DNA from: Chrysoporthe austroafricana
Lineage: Eukaryota; Ascomycota; Sordariomycetes; Diaporthales; Cryphonectriaceae
NCBI GenBank assembly: GCA_001051155.2
Contig: JYIP02000004.1
Coordinates: 4,024,383-4,088,382 of the forward strand
Direction of reading: 5' to 3'
Length of the DNA stretch: 64,000 nucleotides
The notes under the pieces are model-generated. The model saw nothing but the letters and a program-made list of their open reading frames with translations, was not told where the DNA came from and made no database searches. Numbering within the stretch: position 1 is the first letter of the stretch; the number at the start of each line of letters is the position of its first letter. The position numbers and the translations under genes are program-made. Of this stretch, positions 23,901-36,109 are shown piece after piece.

Positions 23901-26546
23901 CTAGATCTCCTTCAGGAAGCCAACCTCGACCATCTTATCGACATCAATATCCATATCAGCCAGTTTTGTCCGAGAGTTCTCCCTAATCCACAAGAACGCC
24001 CACAAGAGCGCCCTCCTGGCCAGTCCGGCAGGATTATATCCGCGAGACTTGATCCGCATGGTTTCCTTACCAAGCACATACACGACCTGCGCCTCGTGGG
24101 CCTTCCTCAGCTCCTCGAGCTCGCCCTCGCCGCCGGCGCGGATGCTCCTTGAGACGGACAGCTCGATCTGCGCCACGAGGTCCCTCGCCATCCCGGGCTT
24201 GAGCACGTTGTCCATGTATCCATGCCGCATCACGACGCTGTAAGCCTGGTGCACACCAGGCGTGCGTACGACGACGTACTTCTCCGTACAGGGCACGGTA
24301 GGCACGGCCAGCGGCCGCATGTGGAAGAAAACGGTGACGGCCGGGCGGGCGGCGAATTTGCGCACGAAGTGGGTGAACGATGGCGGCAGAACGTCGATGT
24401 CGCCATTCTTGTCGAAGAAGATGCCCAGACCGGGCACGGTTGACACAGGTGTGCCGCCAAAGGATTGCGTCAGGCGGGTGGCGCGGCCCGAGCCCTGATC
24501 AGCCTTCTCTAGCAATGCAGACGCGGGCAGCCGGTCAAGGTGCTCCGCGCTCCACTGTGCCTCCTTGCCGAAGCGCCAGAGGATGAATATAGAGCAGAGA
24601 ATGGCGGCCAGCATGATGGTGAACCATGCTCCGTCGGGCACCTTGGTAAGGACCGAGCTGAGATACGTGCCGTCCAAGCAGGCGAAGATGAGCCATACAG
24701 GAAAAACGACAAGAATTGGCAGTTTCCACACGACGATGGCAACCAGCGCGACCATACACGTGGTGATGAATGTGACAAAAATGACGCACACTCCGTAGGC
24801 GTTTCCGAGGGACGTTGTATTGTTGTAGATCGCAGTGACGACAACAGTGCCGATCATCAATAACCAGTTTGCTAAGGGCATGTAAATATGGTCGTGGAAC
24901 TTGCGGCTCGTGTGGACGACTTTGATGTGAGGGAAATAAGACATCCTCATAACCTGGGACAATAGCTGGAAGGTGGATGTGATGACGGCCTGGGAGGCCA
25001 CAATGGCGGCCAGAACAGCGAGGATGAGAGAGAAAATGAGTGTTCCAGGAGGGACGGTGGCGAAGAAAGGGTTGGCCCACGCAGTTCCCGAAGCATCCTG
25101 GGAGATATACGCAGCCTGGAGAAGGAGATTAGCCTCAGTATTATTACCACCTCCAGTGGTCTATCATATAGATGACTGGAGCAGGAGTCTTAACTTACTT
25201 GTCCGATATACGCAAAGAGAAGGCAAGGATAAGCGAGGCAAAGCCACGAAATTTGGATTGCACGTTTGCCGAACGCGCCAAGATCCGCAAACAGGGCCTC
25301 AACACCGGTGAAAGCGAGCAACAGGCCACCTAGAGACCTCCACCCCTCTTCGCCATTTCGGATGAGAAAATCAAAGGCGAAGTACGGGCTGAAAGCTTTC
25401 AGCACCGTGTAGTCGTAAATAGCGAGGTTGTAGATGCCAGAGACAAGATTAAACAAAAGCCAGGTCACAACTACCGGGGCGAACCCGGTACCGAGCTTTG
25501 TTGTACCGAAGGGTTGGATTGCAAAGAGCAGAATGAGGATGGCACATGAAACTCCGACGATAACTGGTGTTCCAAGGCTAGGAGTCACCACGCGAATGCC
25601 CTGTATCGCACCAAGCACGGACTGAGCTGGCGTTAGGACACCATCAGCCATGATTAGGGACACACCCTGTGCAAGACAGTTCCTAGTCAGCGCTCTTCTT
25701 TGTGTGCTTTACTCATTCCACACTTGTTGCCCGTATGCTCAAGAGTGCCACTCACAAGAACACCGATCACTTTCAGGATAATCTTGGATGCAGAGCTGTT
25801 CTCGAGGAAGTGACGAACAGAGCGAGCCTCCGGTCGGAGCTCACCAGTCCTGTAGCGTTCCAGGCGCACGCCCTTCTCGTAAGGATCATGGTGGGCGATG
25901 TCGATGAATCTGGAGAGCAAACTGTACAGGGCAAATGTGCCGCCCTGTCCGTCATCGTCCGCGCTCAGAACGATAAACGAATATTTGGCCGTGACAATCA
26001 GGGTAAGGGACCAAATTATAATTGATAAGGCACCGACGAGATCTGTCCACGATGGTTGACCGGCGAAAGTTGAGGACTAGAGCAATTCAAATAGCAAACG
26101 TCAGTTAGATTGAAGAAGCTAGCATAACAAGAGATGTTGACGTACATAGACGTAGAGAGGGCTCGTCCCGATGTCACCGTAGATCACACCTGTGGCTAAA
26201 TGGAGAGGTCAGTCTTGCTACAGGAGCTGCAATATAGCCTCTTTCTATTTACCTTGCCAGCTGAGCCACAGTAGAACAAAACCACTGTATTTCTGAGGGA
26301 TTTTAGCACCAGAGATCGCCTGATCAAGGCCGAGGGTCGTATTACCTGCTTCTGAGGTTTATGCAAATCGTCGTCAGCAATTTGACGTGCTTTCTCCTCG
26401 TCTCCAACATTGGGAGTCGTTGTGGAGTGAATCGAGAGGGCTTTCTCGGACACCCTCTCCGCATTGATCTCCCTGCGCTGGTACGGCTGGGCAGATTCTG
26501 CGATTTGAATGTGATTAGGCGAGTCTTGAGGTCTGGCTTCAGCCAT
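23901..26546 (-). CDS. hak1: HAK/KUP-family potassium transporter
   Basis: Six exons on the minus strand give 762 aa: 26546-26346, 26292-26253, 26189-26146, 26076-25756, 25666-25199, 25115-23901. All junctions keep frame and use GT..AG. The family signature [17 protein letters not shown] runs through exons 3-4. Before it, exon 2 supplies the first helix ([12 protein letters not shown]). Later parts show [55 protein letters not shown] and about twelve membrane helices in all, then the cytosolic C-terminus with [10 protein letters not shown]. Fungal Hak1 proteins take up K+ with high affinity at the plasma membrane, usually induced by K+ starvation. The N-terminus is hydrophilic (about 67 residues). 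Exons 2 and 3 are only 40 and 44 nt. The leader contains no upstream ATG, and a TATA-like box lies about 180 bp upstream. Confidence 0.92.
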
Positions 26547-26726
26547 CTTGAAGCAGTGCAGGTGCCAAAGCACACAACAGAGCCAAGCGAGAGAACACGA
26601 GCGAATCGGAACGGAACACGAAGAAGCTGAGGGTGAGGTTGCGAGGAAGCGGTGTAACAACGGGGGATTCCGTGCGCTCTTTATTCGCTACCGCTTAAAA
26701 CACTGCTGATTGTTGCCAGCTGTAGC

Positions 26727-26734
26727 CTATATAG
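26727..26734 (-). promoter_or_regulatory. TATA-like box of the HAK gene
   Basis: CTATATAG lies about 180 bp before the start codon on the minus strand, in front of a leader free of ATGs. Motif-based inference. Confidence 0.4.
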
Positions 26735-27712
26735 AGTTCACCCCGTGGGCTGATGCTTGGTGGCAGGGTATTGAGCCGGAATACTGGATGCGGCTACAAA
26801 TGGGCAGGGGCAACAGTCACCAGAACCCCGCTCCGAAAGCATTCTGACGCTTCACCGAAGCCATTTGCTACCGGATGACTACGCCTTTTCGACATGTCAC
26901 CGGCGATACCGAGGGAGAAAATGTTTTCTCACGATACTAAAGAGTAATCCAAGGTATCATGGTCCGCAGTGGTACCGCTCTAACAATTGAGGGTCAGGTC
27001 TAAGACGACGAACCACCACCCGCAGAACGTGTCAGAAAATCGCTCATAGTATCTATCACCCAAAAGGATTACGTGTGTGGCCGTCTGAAGGAGCCATGAC
27101 CATGACCATAGCGTAGTCCCCAGGGTCCAACGTCCACGTGAGAAATGCCGCATACAGCATATCGCAAGAACCAGATTGGAGGAGACTGGTGTGGTCGTTG
27201 GACTGAGGATGGTGGTGTCCGAGATCCAACTCGTCTTGGCTAGCCCGTCAGCTAGGCTAGCAATATGGCAGACTGTCGCCCTTGACTGTCAAATTTCCTC
27301 TCCAGGGGACCGGAGGGGGGGAGAAAATGTCGCATACCAAATACAAGCAAGGGCCTTGGCTTTGCCGGCAAGCGCGCACAGATTAGGAAACCCGAGACCT
27401 CTTACTCTGGGGGACATATCCACGTTTGCTCTGGTACGTGCGAAGCCCGGCAGAGATAGCGAATATTATGAGGCACGTGACGGCTCTGCGCCTGTGGTCC
27501 ACCGCTCCACACCGTCGGGTCGAGCTCAGGCTGGAGGCCTCTGGCCACTGAGAATGGATTATATGAAACGTTACCCATTGCGGCTTGACTGCTAGGCGAT
27601 CTGAGAAGGAGGGCAGAACACTTCTCAGTCTAGACACTTATCGGCCTATGTTTCCACACTGAAGCCAGCTCTGCACCGACTTGATCTCGTTACTAATATG
27701 ATGAGAAGAAAA

Positions 27713-27740
27713 GAAGAAAAAGCCGCCCCCCCCCTGGGAA

Positions 27741-27784
<44 letters not shown>

Positions 27785-27855
27785 AAAAAAAAAACAAAAA
27801 AACAAAACACAACAAAAAAAAAAGAAAAAAAAGCCCCCCCACCCAGGGGGATTTA

Positions 27856-27891
<36 letters not shown>

Positions 27892-27974
27892 CACCAAAAA
27901 AAACCCCCAAAAACAACCCCCCCCCAAAAAAAGGAAAAACCCCTAATACCAAACACACACCCACCACAAAAAAT

Positions 27975-28013
<39 letters not shown>

Positions 28014-28020
28014 AACCAAA
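27713..28020. repeat. Degenerate C-run/T-run/A-run direct repeats
   Basis: Three successive units of about 110-120 bp each have a short T-run followed by an A-run of about 30-40 nt. The first two begin with C-runs and GGG (27722-27740, 27832-27850). The third (27962-28010) keeps only the T-run/A-run part. The spacer is almost pure A with isolated C. The pattern looks like unstable homopolymer sequence or poor base calls rather than a functional element. Confidence 0.6.
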
Positions 28021-29402
28021 AAAAACCGCCAAGCACATCCCCGTCCGAACTAACGGATAGACCCGTAATTCCAAACAGCTACCATACATAGCACGTGCAT
28101 ACCTAGGTAGTAGTTTACACCAGCGTAGCAGTTGTGAAATTGATTAAGACTCACCTCGGTATAGAAAAGCGAATTTGGCGGGGAACGCTCTTGTAAGTTC
28201 CACACCAACACGTCCAAAGCTTAGGATCTAGCCAGTTTTGATGTGCCCTTGCGTGAATTTCCACGATGAGACGCGATTTTACAAAAATCCCCAGAGTTTG
28301 TCCGTTGGCGTCATGCCCCAATGCCTAGCGGCCTCCAGGCCCAGATCTTGCCCTGCTCCAGTTAAGTCGCTTGAAGCTCTTTATTTGGAGTACTCGGAGC
28401 GCTGCAAGAGACTTGTACGATTTGTCCCCTGTCCGCTTGTCAAGCTGCGACCTGGCCTCGATGCCTCCTGGGCGGCGCAAGCCGCAGAACACTCGAGTGG
28501 GAAGAGAAAATTTCCGTGATCAAAAGCAACACCAAAACCCGCGCTATCTTCCCAAGTCGAGAGGATCCACCTCAAACTAAGACCGGAGTCATGATATGCT
28601 CCCAGAACCCTCGCCATGAATCAGCCGAGCGACACTCAATGAATACATACAAGTAATAGATGCTATGAGCTATCTAGAAAAATCATATAATCTAGGCCCC
28701 TAGAGAGTATCTGAGCTCTCCCCGCACACGATCTACTGAAAACGGAGCTCTTGGTTCTATGCAACGATGACGAAGTGATTTCCAGGACTGTAGCACGCTG
28801 CAGATACTCATATATATAATCCCCACATTGTGCACAGGATTTAGAAAGACAACGGCCATAAGAACATGCGGGTCTTGTAATTAGACTTATCGCTCCCGAG
28901 CGGCTGAAGGCAGGACTAGTGTCTAGCCCGTATGTGCGACACATGTAATACATTACGTTTGCCGAAAGTGGCGATTCCAACCAGACTCATCGACCACCAG
29001 ATCTTTTGGCTGGGCTCAGGTACTGTCCCGTCGTCAACTCGCCCCTTGCGGAGGATCTGTTCCATGGTGGCATCGTCAGGTCCGGCGTGCGGTACACTCT
29101 ATGAAACCCCCTGTTCACGGGCTTTGCCCGCTCCTTACCTTGGACTCCGACGCCGCCATGGAGGCCGGCAAGAGTTACACCCCCCGCCGGCAAAGAGGGA
29201 AGAATCTCGGGGTCGGCGAGCCATATGTGGAACGTCGGAGTCTTGTAACTTGGTTGGTGGGTACGGCATGGCTGACGTCAAGCCTAGCACAGACAAAATT
29301 ATGTTATTCACAGAGTAGATGATCTCCCTAACTCCCGACTGAGCCAGTTTTCAGCCCAGAGAATGTGGCAATTGGACCACAGCTTGAGAGTCTAATTATC
29401 AA

Positions 29403-29418
29403 AGTATATATATATATA
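29403..29418. repeat. (TA)n microsatellite
   Basis: Short TA dinucleotide run in AT-rich noncoding DNA. Confidence 0.8.
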
Positions 29419-30123
29419 TCATATTCTCAAGTACAAAGAGCCATATACCTCTGGGGAGAAGCGTCTTCCAGCGTGCGCACTTTGACCAAAAATGCTCATC
29501 AGTTAATCCAAGCAAGGCTCGCCCAACCGACAATTTCCGCCGCCTGATGCACCATGTGAATAGGGTCGACACCTTGCTAGAACGCCTCCTCTGATTGACT
29601 ATGGATGATGCACACCGTTCCAAGAGGACTCGACTCATTATTGATCAGAACCAACCAGACAGAAGCTCCATCTTGTCTTGCAGCCTTAACATATTGGTAA
29701 TTAACGAAAGGGCCAATCCGAATCTAACCTGCCCTGTTTGTCGAGTCCGTGTAATGCTATTAGTCGAGATAGAGCAGGGTCTACCCTGTCTACGCTCCAG
29801 CGACGCTAAAGTCGACCCAGGGGACAAATAATGGTTCTCGAAGCAGAAATGTAACCTCAAAAAAGACGCAGAACTAGTTTGTCATGGTATGTGCATTGAG
29901 CCAGTATTGAGTTCCAAGCGAGTGTCTGCTGGTTAGATAATACATACACAGAAGCGGAAGCTTTATGAGCGAGCGACAGGCCGACCTCTAGAAGCGAACC
30001 CAAAATATAGACAAGATCCTCCCAGAGAGAGAAAAAAAGAGCGCCTATGCAAATGTCCGCCCAAACTGGAATCAAGGACTATATACAAGAACGAATGGAC
30101 GTTCCCAAGACTCACACTCGGCG

Positions 30124-32137
30124 TTATGGCTGTGCTGTTATCCCCTCGGTGATGTTGGCCGGACCAACCCCAAGCACCCCCATGATATCACCACCGCTTA
30201 GACCCATCGCCGCCGCCGGCGCACCGCCGGGGTGCCCTCTCGAGATCATGGGCATAACGAGATAGAAAAGAACTAGAAATAGCGCCATGGTGACGCGGGA
30301 AACGAGCGCGCGGACGGACATGCTTAGGAACAGGGTAAGAAGACGGACGACGAGGTCGACAACCGGCCGCGTTCTCGCGTATACGGACGACGCCTCGAGG
30401 CGCTCGAGCAGCGACGAGACCTTCCCGCCCCAGGCGGGGGGCACGAGCGACTTCAGAGACCTAGTCATGAACGATGAGGACAGAGCTCCGACATCCTGTG
30501 CATCCTTCCCATCACCACCACCACCCAGAAGTGCTTGCTTACCTCGGCCGAGGCCCTTCTCGAGGTCCGCGCCTGCCGAGTTATAACCCTCATCATCACC
30601 GCCGCCGTCGTCGCTCGCATCCGGCTGCGCGTCCGCGAGCGCCTTCTTCTCGTCTTCGGCGGACATCCAACCCGAGTCCCTGCGGACCCGCTGGTGCTGT
30701 GCCTGTTGGCGGCCGCCGGGCCGCTGTCCCTGGCGTGTGGCCATGTCTCGGAGCTTGACGGTCGAGGATGTCGAGCTGGGCCCGCCGACAGTGATCGTGA
30801 GGACGGACGGGCTGGGGTCGCTCAGGTAGCCGGACTGGTCGGCGCCGCCAGTTGGGGTAACATCGTCACTGTTGGCCGTCAGGTTAGCGGATTAGGTCTA
30901 TAGAAGGGATGGCATGCTCGGAGAGACCTACTAGGGGAAGGCGTAGCCCTTGCCGTCGAGGAACGTCGCGTGGCAGATACGCGCATAGTGGTCAGTTATG
31001 GTATTAGTATAGTACGTGCTCACCACCTCACCATCTGGCTGATTGGAGTCTATCAGCAGAGTGGAGCGGACGAACGCCGCGGCCAGGCGCGGGGTGATGG
31101 TCTCAATTTCGGCACCGCTTTGAGCAAAGGGTCCGCTTGAGTTGGAGAAGATGTCCGCAGTAGCCGGCTGAGAGAATGTGCCCACGCCGCTGAAGGTGAG
31201 GACATCGTTCTCGACCGTGCCGGTGAGGGAACCATACGTCGAAGTTTGGGTGTCGATGGTGAGGGTGGTCCCGTTGCTGTACATGTTCCAGACGTCGGTC
31301 ACGTAAGGTTCGTAGTAGTTCTCGAAGAGGGAGCTGTTCATCACGATGCCATTGTTGGGAGACAAGGCACGTAGGTTGGCGCCGTCCAACGTGACGATCA
31401 GATCACTCCATCCCTGGCCGTCACTGGCAGTCTGGGCCGTGAGCGCGGTACAGACGGTGTCGAGACCATCTGCGGGAAGTCCCTCGACCGTGGTAATGGT
31501 CCCGGATGTGTTCTCCAGCTGAAGGCCGATAGGGAGGCAGACAAAATCCACACAGGTGATGTTGACGTAAAGCTGGGAAGTGTTGAACGTGAACTCGCAG
31601 AAGTCCCAATAGATGTTGTAGTTTGGGTCCGCTGTGTTTGTTGGCGAGGGTTCAACTAGCGCAGGCCCTTCATTCAGGAGAAAGGTCAAGGTCGCATCTT
31701 TGGAGAACCAGATGCGACCTCCGTCAGTTAGTGGAACAGTTATCGTTGTGGTACTTCCCGGCGATCCCAACGGAATGGCACAGTCTGCAGCCAAGGCTGA
31801 GCCATTGCTAGAGGGCGAGGTTGGATAGTATACAGTCTTTCCATCACTGCAGGAAGAAACAGTTGTTAGTTATCTGTCCAAGTAACACCGGAGTATGGTG
31901 ATGGTCTTACCTCTCTAACAAGTACACAGCATCATCGTTGCTTCCAGCAAGCCCGGTGACATAGGCATACGCGGAGGAGGAGCCTGTGTTGTTGACGACT
32001 GCCACGGTCAACGTCGTATTGGTCGCGGTCGTGAGCTCGGCGTCAGTCTTGGCCTTGCTCGCCGAGGCCATATTCGTCGGTTGCTGGAGGATGTGATCCA
32101 CCTTCTCCCTCTGGAGCGCTTGGGCAAGGGTCGCCAT
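30124..32137 (-). CDS. GH64 (beta-1,3-glucanase/thaumatin-like) protein with membrane tail
   Basis: Three exons give 628 aa: 32137-31911, 31846-30932, 30868-30124 (introns of 64 and 63 bp). Residues about 45-410 follow the fungal GH64 pattern: LTVAVVNNTGSSSAYAYVTG, DGKTVYYP, GRIWFSKD, YNIYWDFCEFTFN and the end segment DDVTPTGGADQSGYLSD...LTITVGG. This family cleaves laminarin-like beta-1,3-glucan. The first 40 residues are hydrophilic and show no signal peptide. After the catalytic region an extra tail of about 215 residues is encoded without a stop. It is Arg/Gln-rich, then acidic and Gly-rich, then has a long hydrophobic stretch (about residues 548-590, ending VTMALFLVLFYLVMPMI) and a Gly-rich end. 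I do not know this tail from other GH64 proteins. A fusion or a tail-anchored form is possible. An in-frame TTG upstream (32191) is not needed, because 32137 is a good ATG. Confidence 0.85.
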
Positions 32138-32300
32138 CTTGCTAGATCGGCGGCGAGTGGCTCGTATTGTTCGATTTCGAAGGGTTTCCAATGAGTGTTG
32201 TCACAACGAGTGCGGTAAGGACTGTGACTCGCGCTGTCCAGAGAACCGTATCAAGAGAGTGAAAAGGTTGAACGAGAATCTTTTTTTTTTGTATTTGTGG

Positions 32301-32310
32301 GATTTATATC
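32301..32310 (-). promoter_or_regulatory. TATA-like box of the GH64 gene
   Basis: GATATAAATC on the minus strand lies about 165 bp before the start codon. An A-run (10 T on plus, 32281-32290) follows it. The leader has no upstream ATG. Confidence 0.4.
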
Positions 32311-35300
32311 TTTCTTGTCAAAAAGGAGTGACTGAGGTAAGGAGAGTATGTGAGCTGTAGAATAGCTCCTCACGATGCTGACTTGCGCACGTGTTGTTGC
32401 CCTGTCAAGAGACTGGTGTGCCTTCTGACCTTGATCCCGAGGGACGCCTCCTGGGTCTTATATACACCCATATCGGATAGCCGGAGAGCTGCGCTTGCAA
32501 CACCTAGGACTCTTTCTAACCACCACAAGCATTCATTTGTGCGAACTACCCTTCGTTCTAGGCCCACCGCCGCATCAACATGGCGAGACGTACCAGGAGT
32601 GCCGAGTCACGGCCGAGGACGCGGCTCAGAGAGGCAAGAGGTTATAACCAGGAACCCTGTCGACGACCACCCTCGCGGCGCGCCTGGGACCTGCATGATA
32701 TTGCAGGATAAGATTTCAGACGAACTAGGCTTCAATGTGACATTCTGCCACCGACACCTTTGTGGTCAGTGTCCTCAAGCTGGACCCCTGATCCGCGAGG
32801 GGGGGGGGGGACACATCGCGGATGGGCAAAATGGGGGCGAGAGGCCACCACATCCCGGATGTTCGGCTGCTTGTAGGGCGGCAAACCAGGGGCCCTGGCG
32901 GGCGTGAAGAGAAAAACAAGGGACTGCAAACGGTGTCTGGCAGAGTCGGGAAATACCAGGACCCATCTTGGGCCAGACGTTGAACCAGGAGGGACTGCCG
33001 CGCCGGGTAGATTAGCTTACCTGAGTGCGGGTAGCGTACCGAGCCTTGAAGTTCGGTCGAGCGAATCGGACGCATGTTTTAGCAATTTGGGTAAATGATT
33101 GCTGATCTCGAGCAGCTGGCCGCAGCCGCTTGAGGCGTACGGCGGTCTCCTGCTGCTAGATGTTCAGCAGAAGAGATGAACCATCGTCGCATGATGCTGT
33201 GGTAACCGACGCCCAGGCAGCCAACGATCTCGATCTCGAGCAGATGCGAGGGATCTCAGCAACGTCATCCAGAGAATCAGCGACGAAGATCTGGGGATCA
33301 CGGGCTTGTGAACATGTGAGTCCGTGATGATGCAGGTTCCGAGACGGCTGGCACTGGGAAAGGGGGGAGGACTCTGGACAGGAGCGGCCGAGGAGACCAT
33401 CGTCCCCCACATCGAAAGCCGCACACGCACTTGCGTGTCCCGAAACCAGAGACAGACGGTCCGCCGCGGCATCGCGGATGGGGCCAGATGACCAGGAGAA
33501 AACCTGCGGCCTCGCGGCGGGGCGGGCAGGGCAGGGCAGGACGCCGCGCAGGACGGAACGCATGGGTGGCATGGACGGCATGTGTTCCGGACAGGATGGC
33601 AGTGAAGATGGGGCCAGACGTGCGCCGCCCACCAGCGCTCTGTCGGTGCGATGATTCGTGCGCCATCACAGGTCCTGTGTCGTGGTCGTTGTCGCTGTGG
33701 GCGTCCAATCCGGAGCGGCAGCCGAGCATGTTCGTGACCAGCGTGATACGCGGGCAGGGAAGGTCCCCCGATGCGGGCGGGGCCCGCTGCACGCCATGTA
33801 GTGACCTCCCGACAAATCGGGCCGCGACTTGGGCTAAGAGGCCCAAAAGGGTGCAGGAATCCGGGGTGCGCAGGCCTGTGTCGTCTGGCCTGTGAAGGTG
33901 CTGGCTGAGGATGATGAGTGGTCGTCGACGAAATGAGGTTGCGTGCTGCTCGGCTGGCTGGGGGCGGACCCCTGCAGCGCGCTGCCTGCCTGACCCGCGC
34001 CGTCCAGTCGCGTGCCCCAGGCGTATTCTGAGCTGTATCATTTTCCAGGGGGCGCCAGTGCCGGGAGGGGGGAAATGGAAGGGGTCAACTGGCGCGGGTG
34101 AGTGGCCTCTGCCTGCCCGCCCGTCAGCCTGTCAGGGCCTGTGAGCACTGGAATTAGGTAACTGGCGCCGGCTGGGTAGGGGTTAGGGGGTGATCAACTG
34201 CCCAAAGATCAGCGATCACATCTCAGCGAGATCCCTGCCGTACCATCAAGCATGACATGGGGGGATCCACAGGTCTCGAAGTTCTGTTTCTCAATCTCAG
34301 AACTCACCGAGTCCAAAATCAGATACATCAGCTTTCTCGCCTCTCGCCTCCCTCCCCCGGCGGAGAATTACTAAGTTGCCGCTGCATTTGCCATGGTCCT
34401 GAGTACGTACACCTTGGCTATCGACAGCCCACTCACCACGGTCAGGCGCTGCCATCCTCTCCTCCTTCCGGCCTGGGGCCTAGGGCTCGCCGCGAGCTGA
34501 CTTCCGGGGATCGTATGGCGAGGCCATGTCTTGCTTCGGCTTCTGCCTCGGCCTCTGCCTCCGGGCTAGTGAATCTGGAGGAGCCGCGGCAGGCCCCTGG
34601 GATATTGCGTCCTGTCTGAAAGGCCGCCGTCACCCGGCCCATGTGCCAGGCAGCAGGTGCTTCGGTCCGATTCAAATCATCATGTCCGTGAAACCTCGAC
34701 CTCGCCGACATCAGTGTCCACTTGCCACAACTGGCCACGGACCACCAGTGACCGTCGTCTCCCTTTGCATGACGGCGGTCTGTGTGTCGCCCGTCCCCGG
34801 ATCCTGGCGGCTAGAGGGGAGAGAGGGGCGCCGAGTCCTCAGGCGCGGCGCGGTGGATCAGAGAAGATCACGAGACCGCTCCCGCCCGCTCGTGCGAGAG
34901 CAATGTCGACAGCCCGTGGACGTAGAGGTCTCTCGGCAGGTCAAGATGCCGGGGGAGCCCGTCTGCTCACCCGTCAGGAAGGCGGGACATGGACTGGTCC
35001 AGGTGGGCCACGAGCCTGCCTCGCCCTCCCTTCGGCACGGCGATGGCTTCGGACCACCAGCCTTGCGCCTGGCATGTGAGTGGTGTTTCCCACCCTCTGA
35101 CATGTTCATCCAGTACCTGCTTGTTCGAGGGATTGCGCATATGCCCGCAGATGGAGACGTGCTCGGGTTTCGAATTCAAGCAAACGAGACTAATTAGCCC
35201 TGATTCACCCCACTCCTTTTTGCCCTATGCTGCGCGCTTCGTTCGGTCTCTTGACAGCAGCAACAGTAAGGAACTGCTGTAGCTAGATGCGACCCCGTAG

Positions 35301-36109
35301 GAGCTGGATTCCCCGATCAGGTCTGTTTCCGATGCAGCGAGGGAATAGTAAGGTATTGTGTGTTCTTGTGACATACCTATCTCAGAAGGAAATATCACAA
35401 GCCACCAGCTCCCCCAGCTATACCGATCGAGTTTGGGTCGAGCGCCACAGGATCGTCGGTACACCTGAGCTCGAGAGCCCTACTGACGGTCAATCCAACC
35501 GAGGTGCTCTTTCCAGGCTGGCGGCATCAAGGGGACATCCACGAGGAGCAAAAACACCGGGTGGCCTCACATCACACGTTGCCTCCGCGCGTAGGTCGGC
35601 CCAATACTCTCGTAGGATGTATGTCGTTGGAAATGAACGACCTATCTTTGGTCACACTCCCGTCCTAATGCTTCCGGCTCTGCTGCCAGTCGGCCCTTTT
35701 CTCAGCACTATTTCTTCTTTGATAGCACAAGAGCTCATGGAGAGGGGAGGGACGCGAGGCGGGGGTGAATGCCAACGCTGAGCTGCTGGCAGACATAGTC
35801 CTTCACGATCTGTGTTTGCAGTCTGGTCCTTCAATGATGCCAGCGTGAGATGCCAACGTAAGATGCGAGGGTAGAACAACTTAGTCACCTTGAGCAGCAT
35901 TCAGGAAGAATTCGTCAGCGTCCTGCTGTGCCGTAAAGACTGTTGTTATTCATCAACCGACGACCGAAGACTTCCGAACGCCCACCCCAGAGTAAACGCC
36001 AGGCTCCCGAAGGCCACTCAACGCCCTGAACCACAGATTATTCCCACTGACCTAACAGACCCGCCCTTGCAAGATCCAGATCTCGCACGCATACCGTCCC
36101 AGCCTGTCC
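32311..36109. other. Intergenic region between GH64 and GH16 genes
   Basis: About 3.8 kb. Several GC-driven open frames on both strands (for example minus 33298-34041, plus 34526-35197) have compositions unlike proteins and no family motif. Short direct repeats such as GGGCAGGGCA (33520-33540) and TGCCTCGGCCTC (34540-34562) are present. No RNA gene was recognised. Confidence 0.5.

Larger units (their letters stand above)
26735..30123. other. Intergenic region with low-complexity core, no gene recognised
   Basis: About 3.4 kb between the HAK and GH64 genes. It includes a highly degenerate A-rich patch (listed separately) and a TA microsatellite near 29403-29418. Open frames of 60-140 codons occur (for example plus 27176-27595), but none shows a family motif or clear codon bias. 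Confidence 0.5.

Noticed and set aside
33298..34041. 247-codon minus-strand frame
   Set aside because: It has GC-driven openness, a plus-strand frame in the same place, and protein-unlike composition.
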